DNA from: a bacterium
GTDB taxonomy: Bacteria; UBA9089; CG2-30-40-21; SBAY01
Assembly: GCA_030018635.1 (NCBI GenBank)
Contig: JASEHU010000001.1
Span: 1 to 32,027, forward strand
Length of the DNA: 32,027 bases
Reading direction: 5' to 3'
Below, one piece after another: positions 22,968 through 31,765 of the stretch. A program made the translations under genes and the position numbers. Each line of letters begins with the position of its first letter. Within the stretch, counting starts at the first letter, position 1. The notes below the pieces were generated by a model. The model made no database searches. It worked only from the letters and a program-made list of their open reading frames with translations, and was not told the DNA's origin.

Positions 22968-23657
22968 TTAGAAATGGAATCTTGGTCCAAATCTAATCAG
23001 AAACCCACTCAGGTCTATCTCAGATGGGTCTCCTACCTTCTCACCTGCCCATTTCAAATCATCAATCTTAGCACAAAGATAGGTAATATCACCACCGAGA
23101 GTGAGTATTTTAGCGATTTTATATCCTCCTTCGATAAATAATTGGTAGCCAACGGTATCCCCTTCCATCCAGTAAAACTTCTGGGGGTCTTTACTGGTTT
23201 TATTAACCGAGGCTAGTTCAGCACATACTCCAAACAACCCTAACCCACCACCTACGGCTAAATCCCATTTATCACTCGGTAATTTTTCTTTGGGAATTTT
23301 GTAGGAGACAAGTATTCCATGGTAGCCACCGTAAAGACAAGCCACATTAGCTGCAGTCCCGACTGTCTTTTCTTTTGCACCATAAATCCCACCGCCATTG
23401 TAACCAATCTGCCAGTTAGGATTAATTTGCCAGCGAAGTGTCCCACCATTAAAGCCCAAATCCTTAATACCATCAAGTCCTAATTCTTTCTTGATGTAGT
23501 CATTGAACCTGGACATATCGGGATAGTAAATACCTATCTGTGGTCCTCCACCAAAGCCACCAACCGGACTTTCGTCTTCCTCCATATTCCCGGCTTTTAC
23601 CGATGTTGTCACCATAAGAAGCACTCCAACCACTATTAACGCTAATACCTTCCACAT
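22968..23657 (-). CDS. secreted, outer-membrane beta-barrel-like protein of unknown function
   Basis: A 229-residue protein with a clear signal peptide (MWKVLALIVVGVLLMVTTSV, probable cleavage after KAG or nearby). The mature part is rich in Gly and alternating hydrophobic strands (GGGPQIGIYYPDM, GGGIYG, AVGGGLGLFG, LFIEGGYKI, LTLGGDITYL) and ends with Phe (FGPRFHF), the classical C-terminal signature of outer-membrane barrels recognised by Bam. The size suits an 8-stranded barrel. No specific family is recognised. A perfect AAAGGAGGTGAT ribosome binding site precedes the ATG. It supports a Gram-negative cell envelope in this organism. Confidence 0.7.
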   Translation of the reverse strand: MWKVLALIVVGVLLMVTTSVKAGNMEEDESPVGGFGGGPQIGIYYPDMSRFNDYIKKELGLDGIKDLGFNGGTLRWQINPNWQIGYNGGGIYGAKEKTVGTAANVACLYGGYHGILVSYKIPKEKLPSDKWDLAVGGGLGLFGVCAELASVNKTSKDPQKFYWMEGDTVGYQLFIEGGYKIAKILTLGGDITYLCAKIDDLKWAGEKVGDPSEIDLSGFLIRFGPRFHF

Positions 23658-23677
23658 TTTTTATCACCTCCTTTGAG

Positions 23678-23735
23678 ATTTTGGATTTTAGATTTTGGAT
23701 TGAGAAAAGATTTCAATCCGCAATCCCCAACTATA
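23678..23735. repeat. ATTTTGG heptamer array upstream of the barrel-like gene
   Basis: ATTTTGG, ATTTTAG, ATTTTGG (23678-23698) are followed by a weak complementary arm with AATCCGC/AATCCCC units (about 23716-23729). The gap 23658-23993 (336 bases) holds this array, about 150 bases of unremarkable AT-rich sequence, and the large AGTGAAT palindrome; no gene was seen in it. Confidence 0.55.
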
Positions 23736-23886
23736 TTTATTAAGTAAGCAAATCTTATGCCAGGACAGGTTGAATCTTTTATATCCATAGTATTTATGAG
23801 GAATCAGGTGATTTTAATAAGTTTTAAACATGGGATTAGCTGTCAGTTTTTTATGACAGAAATAGGTAGGAAGTGTCATTTTTATA

Positions 23887-23993
<107 letters not shown>

Positions 23994-24009
<16 letters not shown>

Positions 24010-24728
24010 TTACACAAATAGGCGCTCAATAATCCTGCCTCAGTTTTTACCGCAATCTTAACCGGAGTATGTGTTTTATCGGTAGCAAACCAAATAACAA
24101 TATCTGTCTCTGCACCAACTTGTTTGGCCATTAGGGCTGTAAAATTCCCATAAGGTGTGGTCATCTTTTCTTCTTTAACTATCGCTACCTTAACCTGTTC
24201 TGTTCCAGACCTGGTTAATAGATTAAAATTATATAAATTCCCAACCTTCAACTCTTGATTTCTCAAATAATAGATTAAAGAAAGCGAATCTAAGGTATTG
24301 GCGGTAATATTTATCTCTTTAGTTTCTTGATTTTGTTTATTGAAGATGGTCGCCTTTTTATTGGTTTGGTTCACTGAAAATTCATAGTGTCTACGATATT
24401 TTCCTCTATCAATATCCGTTATTGTCCGCACTGGAAGTAGATTTGAGGTTCTTACCCAACTATCTATTTGTTCTGACAGGTAATAAAATTTTGAAAAAAA
24501 AGGATTGGTTTTAATCTCTGATTTGAGGTGATAGGTTTCCTCTGTATTTATTATCTCTTTCCCGAGCACCTGGTCTATTTGAGTTCCTATTTTAAACCCT
24601 AATAGTCGAACCTCGTAAGTAAATTTTTCACCTACACAAACAAAATCTTCCTGGGCAAAAACAATAGGAGTAATTAAAATAAATATGCTTATCAAAAATA
24701 TTCTTATACCGGAATGATTTATTTTCAT
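23994..24728 (-). CDS. DUF3108 family exported protein
   Basis: A 244-residue protein with a signal peptide (IRIFLISIFILITPIVFAQE, cleavage near VFA-QE). The mature region starts FVCVGEKFTYEVRLLGFKIG, the typical DUF3108 opening, followed by strands up to TPVKIAVKTEAGLLSAYL. It is a periplasmic or outer-membrane-associated beta-rich protein of unknown biochemical role. The C-terminus CKKSEK plus stop is coded by AAGTGAAAAGTGA, part of a heptamer palindrome that continues beyond the gene, so a few terminal residues are probably repeat-derived. The start is supported by AGGAGAG. It precedes, in the same direction, nothing closer than the barrel-like gene. Confidence 0.8.
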
Positions 24729-24753
24729 CGTCTCTCCTGTGATTTTAAAATAC

Positions 24754-24879
24754 TGAAATTAGAAATTGGAAATTAGAAAACAGGACTTCTCGTTTCCTCT
24801 CTCTCCCCACAGTTTCTAATTTCCAATTTCTAATTTCAACTCCATCTTTTACCCGCAATCTTTCACACTAAAGTGAACC
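24754..24879 (-). repeat. perfect 26-bp GAAATTA palindrome joined to family B end, copy 3
   Basis: Bases 24754-24779 (TGAAATTAGAAATTGGAAAT and six more) and 24813-24838 are exact reverse complements. The 40-base family B block follows directly at 24840-24879. The order block-then-palindrome is the same as in the element at 17487-17655, inverted. It fills the gap between the DUF3999 and DUF3108 genes. Confidence 0.85.
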
Positions 24880-24892
24880 ATCCCAGAACCTT

Positions 24893-26257
24893 TTATTCTT
24901 TATTTTCAACTTTCTTTACACCATATATAATAAGATATACTAAAACGCCAACCATTATAGTCAAAACAGCACTAAGTATTGCCTTAGAGGACAAAATTGG
25001 TTTCTTTCCCCTGGTATCTTTTGTATTCACCTGTTGTTTCCCAATATTCCAACGATTACCACCGACAGGTGAAGATTCAGCTAACACAGAAGAAACATCA
25101 TACCTTGGAACCTCAAACCCTTCTCCCCCATAGCAAACTTTTAGAGACTTTTTACCCCTGTGAAAAAATAGTATTTCATGGATTGGTCCCTTGCCTGCGG
25201 CTGAATCAATCTCAATCGGTGTATTGTCTTGATTGATTATTTTCATACGATATCGTAAATATCTACATATAAGTGGCAGATTAATCTCTATTTTTTCTTT
25301 GTGAAATTGCCCCGCACTTATATTGAATATTTCGCTTGAGACAACTCCGGACCAAATTGGGTTTGCAGTAGTATCATCTGTACCTTCAATGATGACTTTT
25401 CGTTTAAAATTTTTGCTTTTTACCTTAAGTGCTATTTTTTTTAAAGGCTGCCTATTGGAGCTTATATAAATTTCGCTTGTTTTTTTATCCTTATCAATAG
25501 AGGTTTCTATTATTCTCAGGGGGTATTTTAGTGTTTCTTCTCTCCCATAGATGAGATTCTCTTTCTTTCCAGAAAAGATAATATTATCAATATGTAAGGC
25601 ACCTTCGTACTGGATAAATGCCTCATATTTTTCTTGAATTTGCTCCTTGCTGTATTTAGTAAATATTTGTGAAAATGATGATTTTAATGGTTGCGAGACA
25701 TTATCTATCGTTATTTTATAATAGGTAAAAGGTACCTTCTCAAAGGAAATACTCATATTACGAAGATCAATAAATTTTGAATAATCAAAGATAGGTTGAT
25801 TCTCTACAATAAGATGCCATTGTTCTTTATCATTACTACCATATAGAGAAACACCCTTTTCAAAATTTTTATTTGGTGTTTGAATAATCATATCAGAAGG
25901 AACCAATTTCTTGTTCTTATTCTCCAGGATAATGTTTATACGGTTATCCGCCAATTCCTCAAAAGTCAAAGTAGTTAAGGGAACTGGATAGGTACTTATT
26001 ACTTTCTCATTGACCTTTCGGGTTCTAACTACATATGGTATAGTATTATTGTTTTCGTCAAATATCCTTAGATTAGCAAACGAATTATCTGTATTTTTGT
26101 AAATATCGGCATCCAGGGTGATAACACCAATTTCATCTTTGATTAGCGACGGCACCTCTGCTTGTTTATAATATAGGAGCTCTTCATCTGCTATACAGAT
26201 AGCAACCCTTACACCAACCACAACAAATAAAATTAATATCCATTTTATTACCTTCAT
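24893..26257 (-). CDS. DUF3999 family membrane-anchored exported protein
   Basis: A 454-residue protein with an N-terminal signal/anchor (IKWILILFVVVGVRVAICIA), a large beta-rich extracytoplasmic region, and a C-terminal transmembrane helix (AILSAVLTIMVGVLVYLIIY) followed by KKVENKE. DUF3999 features include the early YYKQAEVP opening, LRIFDENNNTIPYVV, GTDDTTANPIWSG and the CRYLRYRMKI discoidin-like strand region. Its ATG overlaps the stop of the upstream DUF2339 gene (ATGA), so the two are translationally coupled; this pairing is known in other bacteria. The pair probably forms one envelope complex of unknown function. Confidence 0.8.
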   Translation of the reverse strand: MKVIKWILILFVVVGVRVAICIADEELLYYKQAEVPSLIKDEIGVITLDADIYKNTDNSFANLRIFDENNNTIPYVVRTRKVNEKVISTYPVPLTTLTFEELADNRINIILENKNKKLVPSDMIIQTPNKNFEKGVSLYGSNDKEQWHLIVENQPIFDYSKFIDLRNMSISFEKVPFTYYKITIDNVSQPLKSSFSQIFTKYSKEQIQEKYEAFIQYEGALHIDNIIFSGKKENLIYGREETLKYPLRIIETSIDKDKKTSEIYISSNRQPLKKIALKVKSKNFKRKVIIEGTDDTTANPIWSGVVSSEIFNISAGQFHKEKIEINLPLICRYLRYRMKIINQDNTPIEIDSAAGKGPIHEILFFHRGKKSLKVCYGGEGFEVPRYDVSSVLAESSPVGGNRWNIGKQQVNTKDTRGKKPILSSKAILSAVLTIMVGVLVYLIIYGVKKVENKE

Positions 26258-28716
26258 TTTGCATCCTCTTTTATTTCAAACTTTTTATTAGCCTTGATAT
26301 AGGCAAAAGCCCCTCCTATAAGCAATATGCCAAGTATCATGAAGGCTATTACACGATGAACTATTTCCATATCGGACATATCGATGAAGAACACCTTTCC
26401 CACAACAACAAGAAATAATATTAACCCACTGTAACGCCAGGCTTTACTTAATTTTCTAATACCAATGATTAAATATGCTATGGCAAAAATGGCCCATGCC
26501 ACTGATATAGAACCCTCTTGAAACTCAAGGATGTACCAATGAAAAAATGTATTTGTTTCTAACGAAACATAAACAAACAACAACACCGTACTCGCAATTG
26601 TAAATACTCTACCGTAATTAATCGGATCATCCTTACCATGTGTGGCTTTCATAAGTGCCATTAAAAAAAGAAAGATAAACCCATAATCTAAAAAACGCAT
26701 CAGCATATTTATAGTTCCAATTTCATAAACATACACTGCGTGGATAAATCCCCAGGTATCAAAATCAAAGATAAATAGCTTGCCTAAAATAATTAACATT
26801 ATCACTATAGATACAAATAGAAAAATATTTTTCCTTTTACTGGTAAAGTTATATATCAGATAGACTCCTAACCCGTACCATAACATAGTGAGTATCGGCA
26901 TTTGTAAAGGTAAACAGTAATAAAACATCTGAAAAAGTTCAAAGTACATCACGAAAAAGAAAGAAACTACCCCACACCAAAACATTATTTCACGAAATAC
27001 CGATTTGGATATCAACAATTTAGTATTACTACTTTCATCTACAGCGAAGGCAGAAATCTGTTTAATCTTATGTTTATGCAAAACAAAACCTCCGAAGAAT
27101 GTAGCGATAACCATTCCAAGGGTCCAAATCCTATCAAAAAATACCTTCCAATACTCAATCATTGGAACATTATCCCAACTGTAATTGGCAAAATTCCCTG
27201 GCATGTCTAAAAAAGTAAATCTTCCCATAACCAAAAAGTATAAAATAGAAGATAGCGTAACAAGTAAATTGCTGTTCATCTTCAGACCCATCCAAAGGAA
27301 GAAGAATGCCTGTAGTGCCCAACAAATAGTAAGTGTTTCCTTTTCAGTAATTAAAGGAACTGCCCAAACCGTAAAAAATCCTGCAATACCTATTAGAACA
27401 ATCAGAAGATTGCGATCATTAAATCGTTTTTTAAGAAATACAAAAACATGTATTATATAAAAAATGCCTAATCCAACAGCCATTACTGCCGGCCATGGCC
27501 TGTCATGTGCCTGGATTATCAACCAATAAGAAGTCATAGCGTATAAGAAAGAATTAAACGACAGATGTGTTATCTCCAGTGCTGTTGATTTTTTGCATTT
27601 TATTAAGTTGTAATAGTAAACAATCACTGAATGCAGAATGAATAACAGAGAAAGAAAGGTTATTGTTGTTACAAAATCCCGAGCTGGCACATATATTGAA
27701 AGACCCTGGGAAAAAATCAACCAGGTAAAAACAAACCCTAAATAATTTAGCAGACGCCAATTCTTTACATGAGCAATACCAAAGATGCCGATACTAAGTA
27801 ATAACAGATAACTATACAGAACCATAAGCCCTGCCGCGGGTATTTTTAAAATAATAGGTGTCCAGAAACCGCCTATAATGCTGAAAATAGCTATCAGTTG
27901 TGAGTTTGCTCTCAAGGCTAATACCCCGGCTACAATAGTTACCAGAATCATTAAAATAAAAGATGCCGGCAGTGAAATCCTATAATACATCAGGCCAGCT
28001 GCATAAATACTAAAATAAAGAGCAGCCAATCCTCCTCCTATAAACCCTTGAGCAAGAATATGGTATTTTTTTTGTAAGTTCCTTATACCCACACCCAACA
28101 TTGTAATTCCGGCTAATACAGAAAGCGCAATCCGTCCATCCGGTCCTAATAGCCCCTGATCAATTGTCCATTTCAAGAAATAACCTATACAAACCACCAA
28201 AGCGATAATCCCTAACCGCATCAGCCATGTACTTGCAACCGCATACTCCATAGAAACATTCTTTGGTCTATAGTCTTCACCTACCAGTATCCAACTCCAA
28301 ATTCTCTTTAAGATATCCCCTACAGTCTCCTCAAACTTTGTTTTTTCTCTTGGTGCTCTCTCCCGGAGTTCTCTTACCTCCACTGGCGTCGTAGGCATTA
28401 CAACTTCCGGCTCTTCCTCAACAAAAAGAATTTCTTCAACCTCTTTTTCCTCCAATTCCAGTTCCGGTTCCAGTTCCGGTTCAACATGAGACTCTTCATA
28501 CTCCTTAACCTCTTGGGGAATATCTTTTTCAACTATTTTCCGTATTGAATGAATCTGCATATCCATACGAGCTATCGCGTTTGTAATTTCACATAGATCG
28601 AGATTTAATCCACTCTGCATTTTTTTTAAACGGCTATTTATTTTAAAAATACAAATAACACCAACAACAGGGATACAAATAACACCAATAACGATAATAA
28701 AAACTATTACTTCCAT
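26254..28716 (-). CDS. DUF2339 family large integral membrane protein
   Basis: An 820-residue protein from the ATG at 28716. An N-terminal transmembrane helix (VIVFIIVIGVICIPVVGVIC) precedes a coiled-coil-like stretch, a Glu/Pro-rich linker (about 70-125, with EPELEPELELEEKEVEEI), then about 20 or more transmembrane helices up to the C-terminus. This is the DUF2339 layout. I prefer 28716 because AAAAAGGAGTTGTT directly precedes it; the frame is open to an ATG at 28749 without a ribosome binding site. It is coupled to the DUF3999 gene by a 4-base overlap. The function is unknown; the topology suggests a transporter or envelope scaffold. Confidence 0.85.
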   Translation of the reverse strand: MEVIVFIIVIGVICIPVVGVICIFKINSRLKKMQSGLNLDLCEITNAIARMDMQIHSIRKIVEKDIPQEVKEYEESHVEPELEPELELEEKEVEEILFVEEEPEVVMPTTPVEVRELRERAPREKTKFEETVGDILKRIWSWILVGEDYRPKNVSMEYAVASTWLMRLGIIALVVCIGYFLKWTIDQGLLGPDGRIALSVLAGITMLGVGIRNLQKKYHILAQGFIGGGLAALYFSIYAAGLMYYRISLPASFILMILVTIVAGVLALRANSQLIAIFSIIGGFWTPIILKIPAAGLMVLYSYLLLLSIGIFGIAHVKNWRLLNYLGFVFTWLIFSQGLSIYVPARDFVTTITFLSLLFILHSVIVYYYNLIKCKKSTALEITHLSFNSFLYAMTSYWLIIQAHDRPWPAVMAVGLGIFYIIHVFVFLKKRFNDRNLLIVLIGIAGFFTVWAVPLITEKETLTICWALQAFFFLWMGLKMNSNLLVTLSSILYFLVMGRFTFLDMPGNFANYSWDNVPMIEYWKVFFDRIWTLGMVIATFFGGFVLHKHKIKQISAFAVDESSNTKLLISKSVFREIMFWCGVVSFFFVMYFELFQMFYYCLPLQMPILTMLWYGLGVYLIYNFTSKRKNIFLFVSIVIMLIILGKLFIFDFDTWGFIHAVYVYEIGTINMLMRFLDYGFIFLFLMALMKATHGKDDPINYGRVFTIASTVLLFVYVSLETNTFFHWYILEFQEGSISVAWAIFAIAYLIIGIRKLSKAWRYSGLILFLVVVGKVFFIDMSDMEIVHRVIAFMILGILLIGGAFAYIKANKKFEIKEDAK

Positions 28717-28872
28717 AACAACTCCTTTTTTATAGAATGGTAATGTCAAAAGTTTTACTGCAATTTTTTTCTAAGTCGCGATGATTAAAGAGGTTATTTA
28801 TCCTTTAGCCTCCTCCCCCCATTTGACCATAAGTTTACCGTCTTACCCACTCCAAGATATATCTAACCTTCT

Positions 28873-28973
28873 CCTCTAAAGGGTAAAATACCTTTCAGAG
28901 GACATACCTTGTATGTGGTCTGAAGGGCGCTCAGGTCGCTCTTCAGCGTTGCCCTATCCTCCCTTCAGAGGAC
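28873..28973. repeat. short repeat cluster in the DUF2284-DUF2339 gap
   Basis: The 320-base gap 28717-29036 contains no gene. CCTCT-AAAGG (28873-28882) pairs with CCTTT-C-AGAGG (28891-28901). TTTCAGAGGACA recurs as CTTCAGAGGACA at about 28963-28973, and CTGAAG...CTTCAG forms another hairpin at about 28920-28946. ACATACCTTG occurs twice (28902-28911 and about 28988-28997). Confidence 0.5.
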
Positions 28974-29036
28974 AAAGATAGACTAATACATACCTTGGTG
29001 TGGAAAAAAGCGATAAACTTTTCTTTCATATTTCTT

Positions 29037-30164
29037 TCATACTATTTTTGACACTACCTTATTATAACATTTATGGTATAATTTTTCAAGAGAAATTTTG
29101 GAAGGGCTCTTTTTCCCCAATACATAAACTTTATGAGCAATCTTTTTATTTTTAAATAAGAATTCCCATCTTAATCTTATTTTTAAATAGATGCAGACTA
29201 AATATGCAATAATAGGAATTCTCAGGAGTAACATTTTATTCTTATCTCTTGTAACTTGCTGCAAGTTTAATCTTGATTTCAATGAATTAATATATCCATA
29301 ATTTATTATTTCATACCCATTCTCTTCTATAATATCAATGAATTTATTTAGTTCTATCCCATCCTCATTGGATGAACTGTCTTTATTTAATGCAATGAAT
29401 AAATTACCCTCCCCATACCTCTTTTTAACCTCCTTTTGTATATGTTCTACGGTTATCTTTTCATAAATATCTGTTAAAGAAGTTGTCTCAATTTTATACT
29501 CATCTTCAAGTTTTAATTCGGTAATCTGTATAACGTTTTCATGCTCCTTTAATTTTTTGATAAGGAGGAGTCCTATCAGGTGAACTACATCTTCTAACTT
29601 CTTATCGATCTTAATTCCATAAAATTTAGCTAACCTATATACATTTATACCTGTAGATTCCAGTGAAGATCTTCTAATCTTAGGAAGCTTACACCCACTC
29701 TTATCTACTGCTCCACATTTGGTTAGATGGAGCAAGCATGGCCCAGCAATGAAACCTTGAACTTCATATCCATCCTTTTTAGCTATTCCTTCCAGTTTTA
29801 ATACCATTCTATGAAGTTTTCTTACATATTTTCGGACAAAGATTAACTGTAAGAAGAAAGCTATAAACGGTATCTTCATTAGACGAGGAGGAATGTCTTT
29901 TATACGGAGAACAAGCATTATTCCTAGTTCATAATCACTAATAATCTTTTTTGTCTTTTCTATTTTCCAGGAATAAGGAGGGCATGAATAGCAGTTATTA
30001 AAAGAATCACAGAGCTTACACGCATTTTTCACTCGCTGCTCTACCTGGATATCTTTTGTTCTTATAACTATTCCTTTACAAAATCCTTCTCTTTCTATTA
30101 TATCTATAAGTTCTGAAATATAGTCAAAAATATCATTCTTATATTTTAACTTGAATTGTTTCAT
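29037..30164 (-). CDS. DUF2284 metal-binding protein with C-terminal extension
   Basis: A 375-residue protein. An N-terminal DUF2284 region carries the cysteine set C49, C52, C58, C61 (CKLCDSFNNCYSCPPYSW) and a second set (GPCLLHLTKCGAVDKSGCKLP), then the diagnostic SLESTGINVYRLAKFYG. Family members are predicted metal or iron-sulfur binding proteins. After about residue 235 there is an extension of roughly 130 residues (including IDIIEENGYEIINYGYINSL and LLLRIPIIAYLVCIYLKIRL), longer than the usual family end and of unrecognised origin; it may be a fused second domain. The ribosome binding site is weak (TAAGG). No operon partner is visible. Confidence 0.7.
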   Translation of the reverse strand: MKQFKLKYKNDIFDYISELIDIIEREGFCKGIVIRTKDIQVEQRVKNACKLCDSFNNCYSCPPYSWKIEKTKKIISDYELGIMLVLRIKDIPPRLMKIPFIAFFLQLIFVRKYVRKLHRMVLKLEGIAKKDGYEVQGFIAGPCLLHLTKCGAVDKSGCKLPKIRRSSLESTGINVYRLAKFYGIKIDKKLEDVVHLIGLLLIKKLKEHENVIQITELKLEDEYKIETTSLTDIYEKITVEHIQKEVKKRYGEGNLFIALNKDSSSNEDGIELNKFIDIIEENGYEIINYGYINSLKSRLNLQQVTRDKNKMLLLRIPIIAYLVCIYLKIRLRWEFLFKNKKIAHKVYVLGKKSPSKISLEKLYHKCYNKVVSKIV

Positions 30165-30201
30165 TCTATTATAACCTTAAGGCAGGATAAAGAAGGATTC
30201 T

Positions 30202-30437
30202 TTACACTTCGATAATTATTTCTTCAACCTTTATTCCTACATGTCTACTACCAGGATTAGTTATATGGGCTAACACTTTATCATCAGGCTTAAGTGTCGT
30301 TACATTTCTTGGTTCGCCATTGGCACCATGGACTCTAACATGCCAATCATCCTGTACAATAGAGTTAATAACTACATCATTATATTTTGCTTTGATTAAT
30401 AGTAGTGGTCTGACTTCTATCTTTATTCTTCCAAAGG
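30202..30437 (-). pseudogene. C-terminal remnant of 3-dehydroquinate synthase II family
   Basis: On the minus strand an open frame without start reads FGRIKIEVRPLLLIKAKYND, then HVRVHGANGEPRNVTTLKPD and GSRHVGIKVEEIIIEV, stop TAA at 30202-30204. This is the characteristic end of the archaeal-type (class II) dehydroquinate synthase family (R-PLLLI-A, GEP, LKPGDEV, G-RHxGxK). About 75 residues remain of roughly 330-380. It is joined, in another frame, to the truncated acyl-CoA ligase just upstream, with no intergenic space, so a deletion must have fused them. Family relatives act either in the shikimate pathway or in aminohydroxybenzoate synthesis (GriH type). Confidence 0.7.
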
Positions 30438-31187
30438 TATACCTGGGAATATACTTATTGACTTAGTTTTAATTATTCTGATAACCTCATGTGGGACAAA
30501 TCTATCCAAAAGAACAAGTGTAGCGCCTGTTTTAATAGAAGTTAACATACAATGTCCCAATCCATAAGAGTGAAATAGTGGTATAACCCCCAAAATATTA
30601 TCTTTATCTGTAATTCTTTCTGTACTTGCAACATTTTCTGCTTCATTAATAAGATTCCGATGCGTGCGTATTATACCTTTGGGTTTACCCGTTGAACCAG
30701 AAGTATAAAGATAAAGGGCTTTATCTTCGGTTTTAATATTTCTCTTTATATCCTGATAAGATTTTTGCTCTAGTAGTTTTTCAAAAGATAATATGTTATC
30801 TTCACGCTTTAGTCCACTTACAATAAAATTTTTAAGGTTACTTAATTTATTTACCTTATCTACAAACTCATTAGCTGTAATTAAGGTTTTTATATCACAA
30901 TGCTCGGAGATAAATTTCAATTCTTCTGGTTTGTATCTTATGTCTAACGGTATAGAAATTGCCCCGATTTTAGCTATAGCAAAGAAGCTAATGATAAACT
31001 CAAGGGAATTATTGAATAATAGACCAACTCTATCTCCATAACTTACATTAAGTGCACTTAAATTAGATGCGAAATTATTAATTTTACTTTGTAATTCGAA
31101 ATATGTCAAATCTTCATCTTTAAATGATATAGCAATTTTATTTGGGTTATCAGTAACTGTTTTATCTAACATTTCTTCTAATGTCAT
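30423..31187 (-). pseudogene. AMP-binding acyl-CoA ligase, C-terminally truncated
   Basis: 254 residues of an adenylate-forming enzyme: LTYFELQSKINNFASNL opening, GDRVGLLFNNS, and the ATP-binding P-loop YTSGSTGKPKG (161-171), then LGVIPLFHSYGLGH. It stops at ISIFPGIPLEE, right where family members continue FPGVPPMF. Complete enzymes have about 500 residues, so the second half of the large domain and the whole small C-terminal domain with the catalytic lysine are missing. The stop arises at the junction with the dehydroquinate-synthase-like remnant. Not expected to be active as a ligase. Confidence 0.85.
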
Positions 31188-31216
31188 TTTTCTTCAACCT
31201 GCCCCCTAATAAAAAG

Positions 31217-31244
31217 TTGACACTCTTTAATTAACAGGTATAAT
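31217..31244 (+). promoter_or_regulatory. sigma-70-type promoter in the ligase-DUF3795 gap
   Basis: TTGACA (31217-31222) and TATAAT (31239-31244), both exact consensus, are 16 bases apart. It points rightward, away from the minus-strand ligase and against the DUF3795 gene, so no coding gene explains it. Confidence 0.7.
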
Positions 31245-31250
31245 AAAGCC

Positions 31251-31337
31251 AGAGGGCACAGATATCACTTCCATTTGGTCTACCTGTTTGTCGCCCTCTA
31301 ATGGTCGCGGGATGCCAATTCAGAGCGGTCCTTTTTT
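31251..31337 (+). ncRNA. candidate small RNA downstream of an orphan promoter
   Basis: Starting at the expected initiation point of the promoter at 31217-31244, AGAGGGC (31251-31257) pairs with GCCCTCT (31293-31299). A GC-rich segment follows, ending GCGGTCC and a run of six T (31332-31337), resembling an intrinsic terminator although the stem is imperfect. There is no open reading frame. No known RNA family was recognised. Confidence 0.3.
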
Positions 31338-31396
31338 AGTGATAACCCATTGTAATCTGTGTAAAATCTTACAGAGTTCCTAATCACGCCAAAATT

Positions 31397-31744
31397 CTAT
31401 TTCTTACAGGCCTCTTTTCCCTCAAGCCATTTTTCTGTGCCTATTTCCTTCCTCTTCAAAAGTTCCTGATGTCGGGCAGAAACTGCTTTCTTTGCCTCTT
31501 CTTCGCTTAGAGATGGGTCATAGAAACCTGTAAATGTCTGGCATGGTAATTCATCACACAGTCCACAATGCTCTAACTGTTTCCTGTTAATACAGCAATC
31601 GTACAGAGGACAAACTTCAACCTTCATCTGAGTTGTCCAGAACGGCTTGCCATTCACATTACCACATCCTTGGCATTGCTTTCCAAAGTATTCGCAGGTT
31701 CCACAATACAATCCACATATAGGTGCTAACTTTTTGTCCAGCAT
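31397..31744 (-). CDS. DUF3795 cysteine-rich protein
   Basis: A 115-residue protein with about 13 cysteines, including CGLYCGTCEYFGKQCQGCG near the N-terminus and CPLYDCC, HCGLCDELPC in the middle, then a charged helical end (FYDPSLSEEEAKKAVSARHQ). This is the DUF3795 pattern, a presumed metal- or cluster-binding protein of unknown role. I start at the ATG at 31744, which follows AAAAGGAGGTGAAAAAC; the in-frame GTG further upstream lies inside that ribosome binding site. It is 21 bases after the glycosylase gene, so the two are probably co-transcribed. Confidence 0.85.
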   Translation of the reverse strand: MLDKKLAPICGLYCGTCEYFGKQCQGCGNVNGKPFWTTQMKVEVCPLYDCCINRKQLEHCGLCDELPCQTFTGFYDPSLSEEEAKKAVSARHQELLKRKEIGTEKWLEGKEACKK

Positions 31745-31765
31745 GTTTTTCACCTCCTTTTAATT

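Noticed and set aside
28741..28749. TTGACA upstream of the DUF2339 gene on the minus strand, and the in-frame ATG at 28749
   Set aside because: The next TATAAA is only nine bases away, too close for a -10 box, and the ATG at 28749 lacks a ribosome binding site; the ATG at 28716 has one.
28860..29000. Structured gap considered as tRNA or riboswitch
   Set aside because: Short hairpins and direct repeats are present, but there is no cloverleaf, TTCGA-type T-loop or known riboswitch motif.
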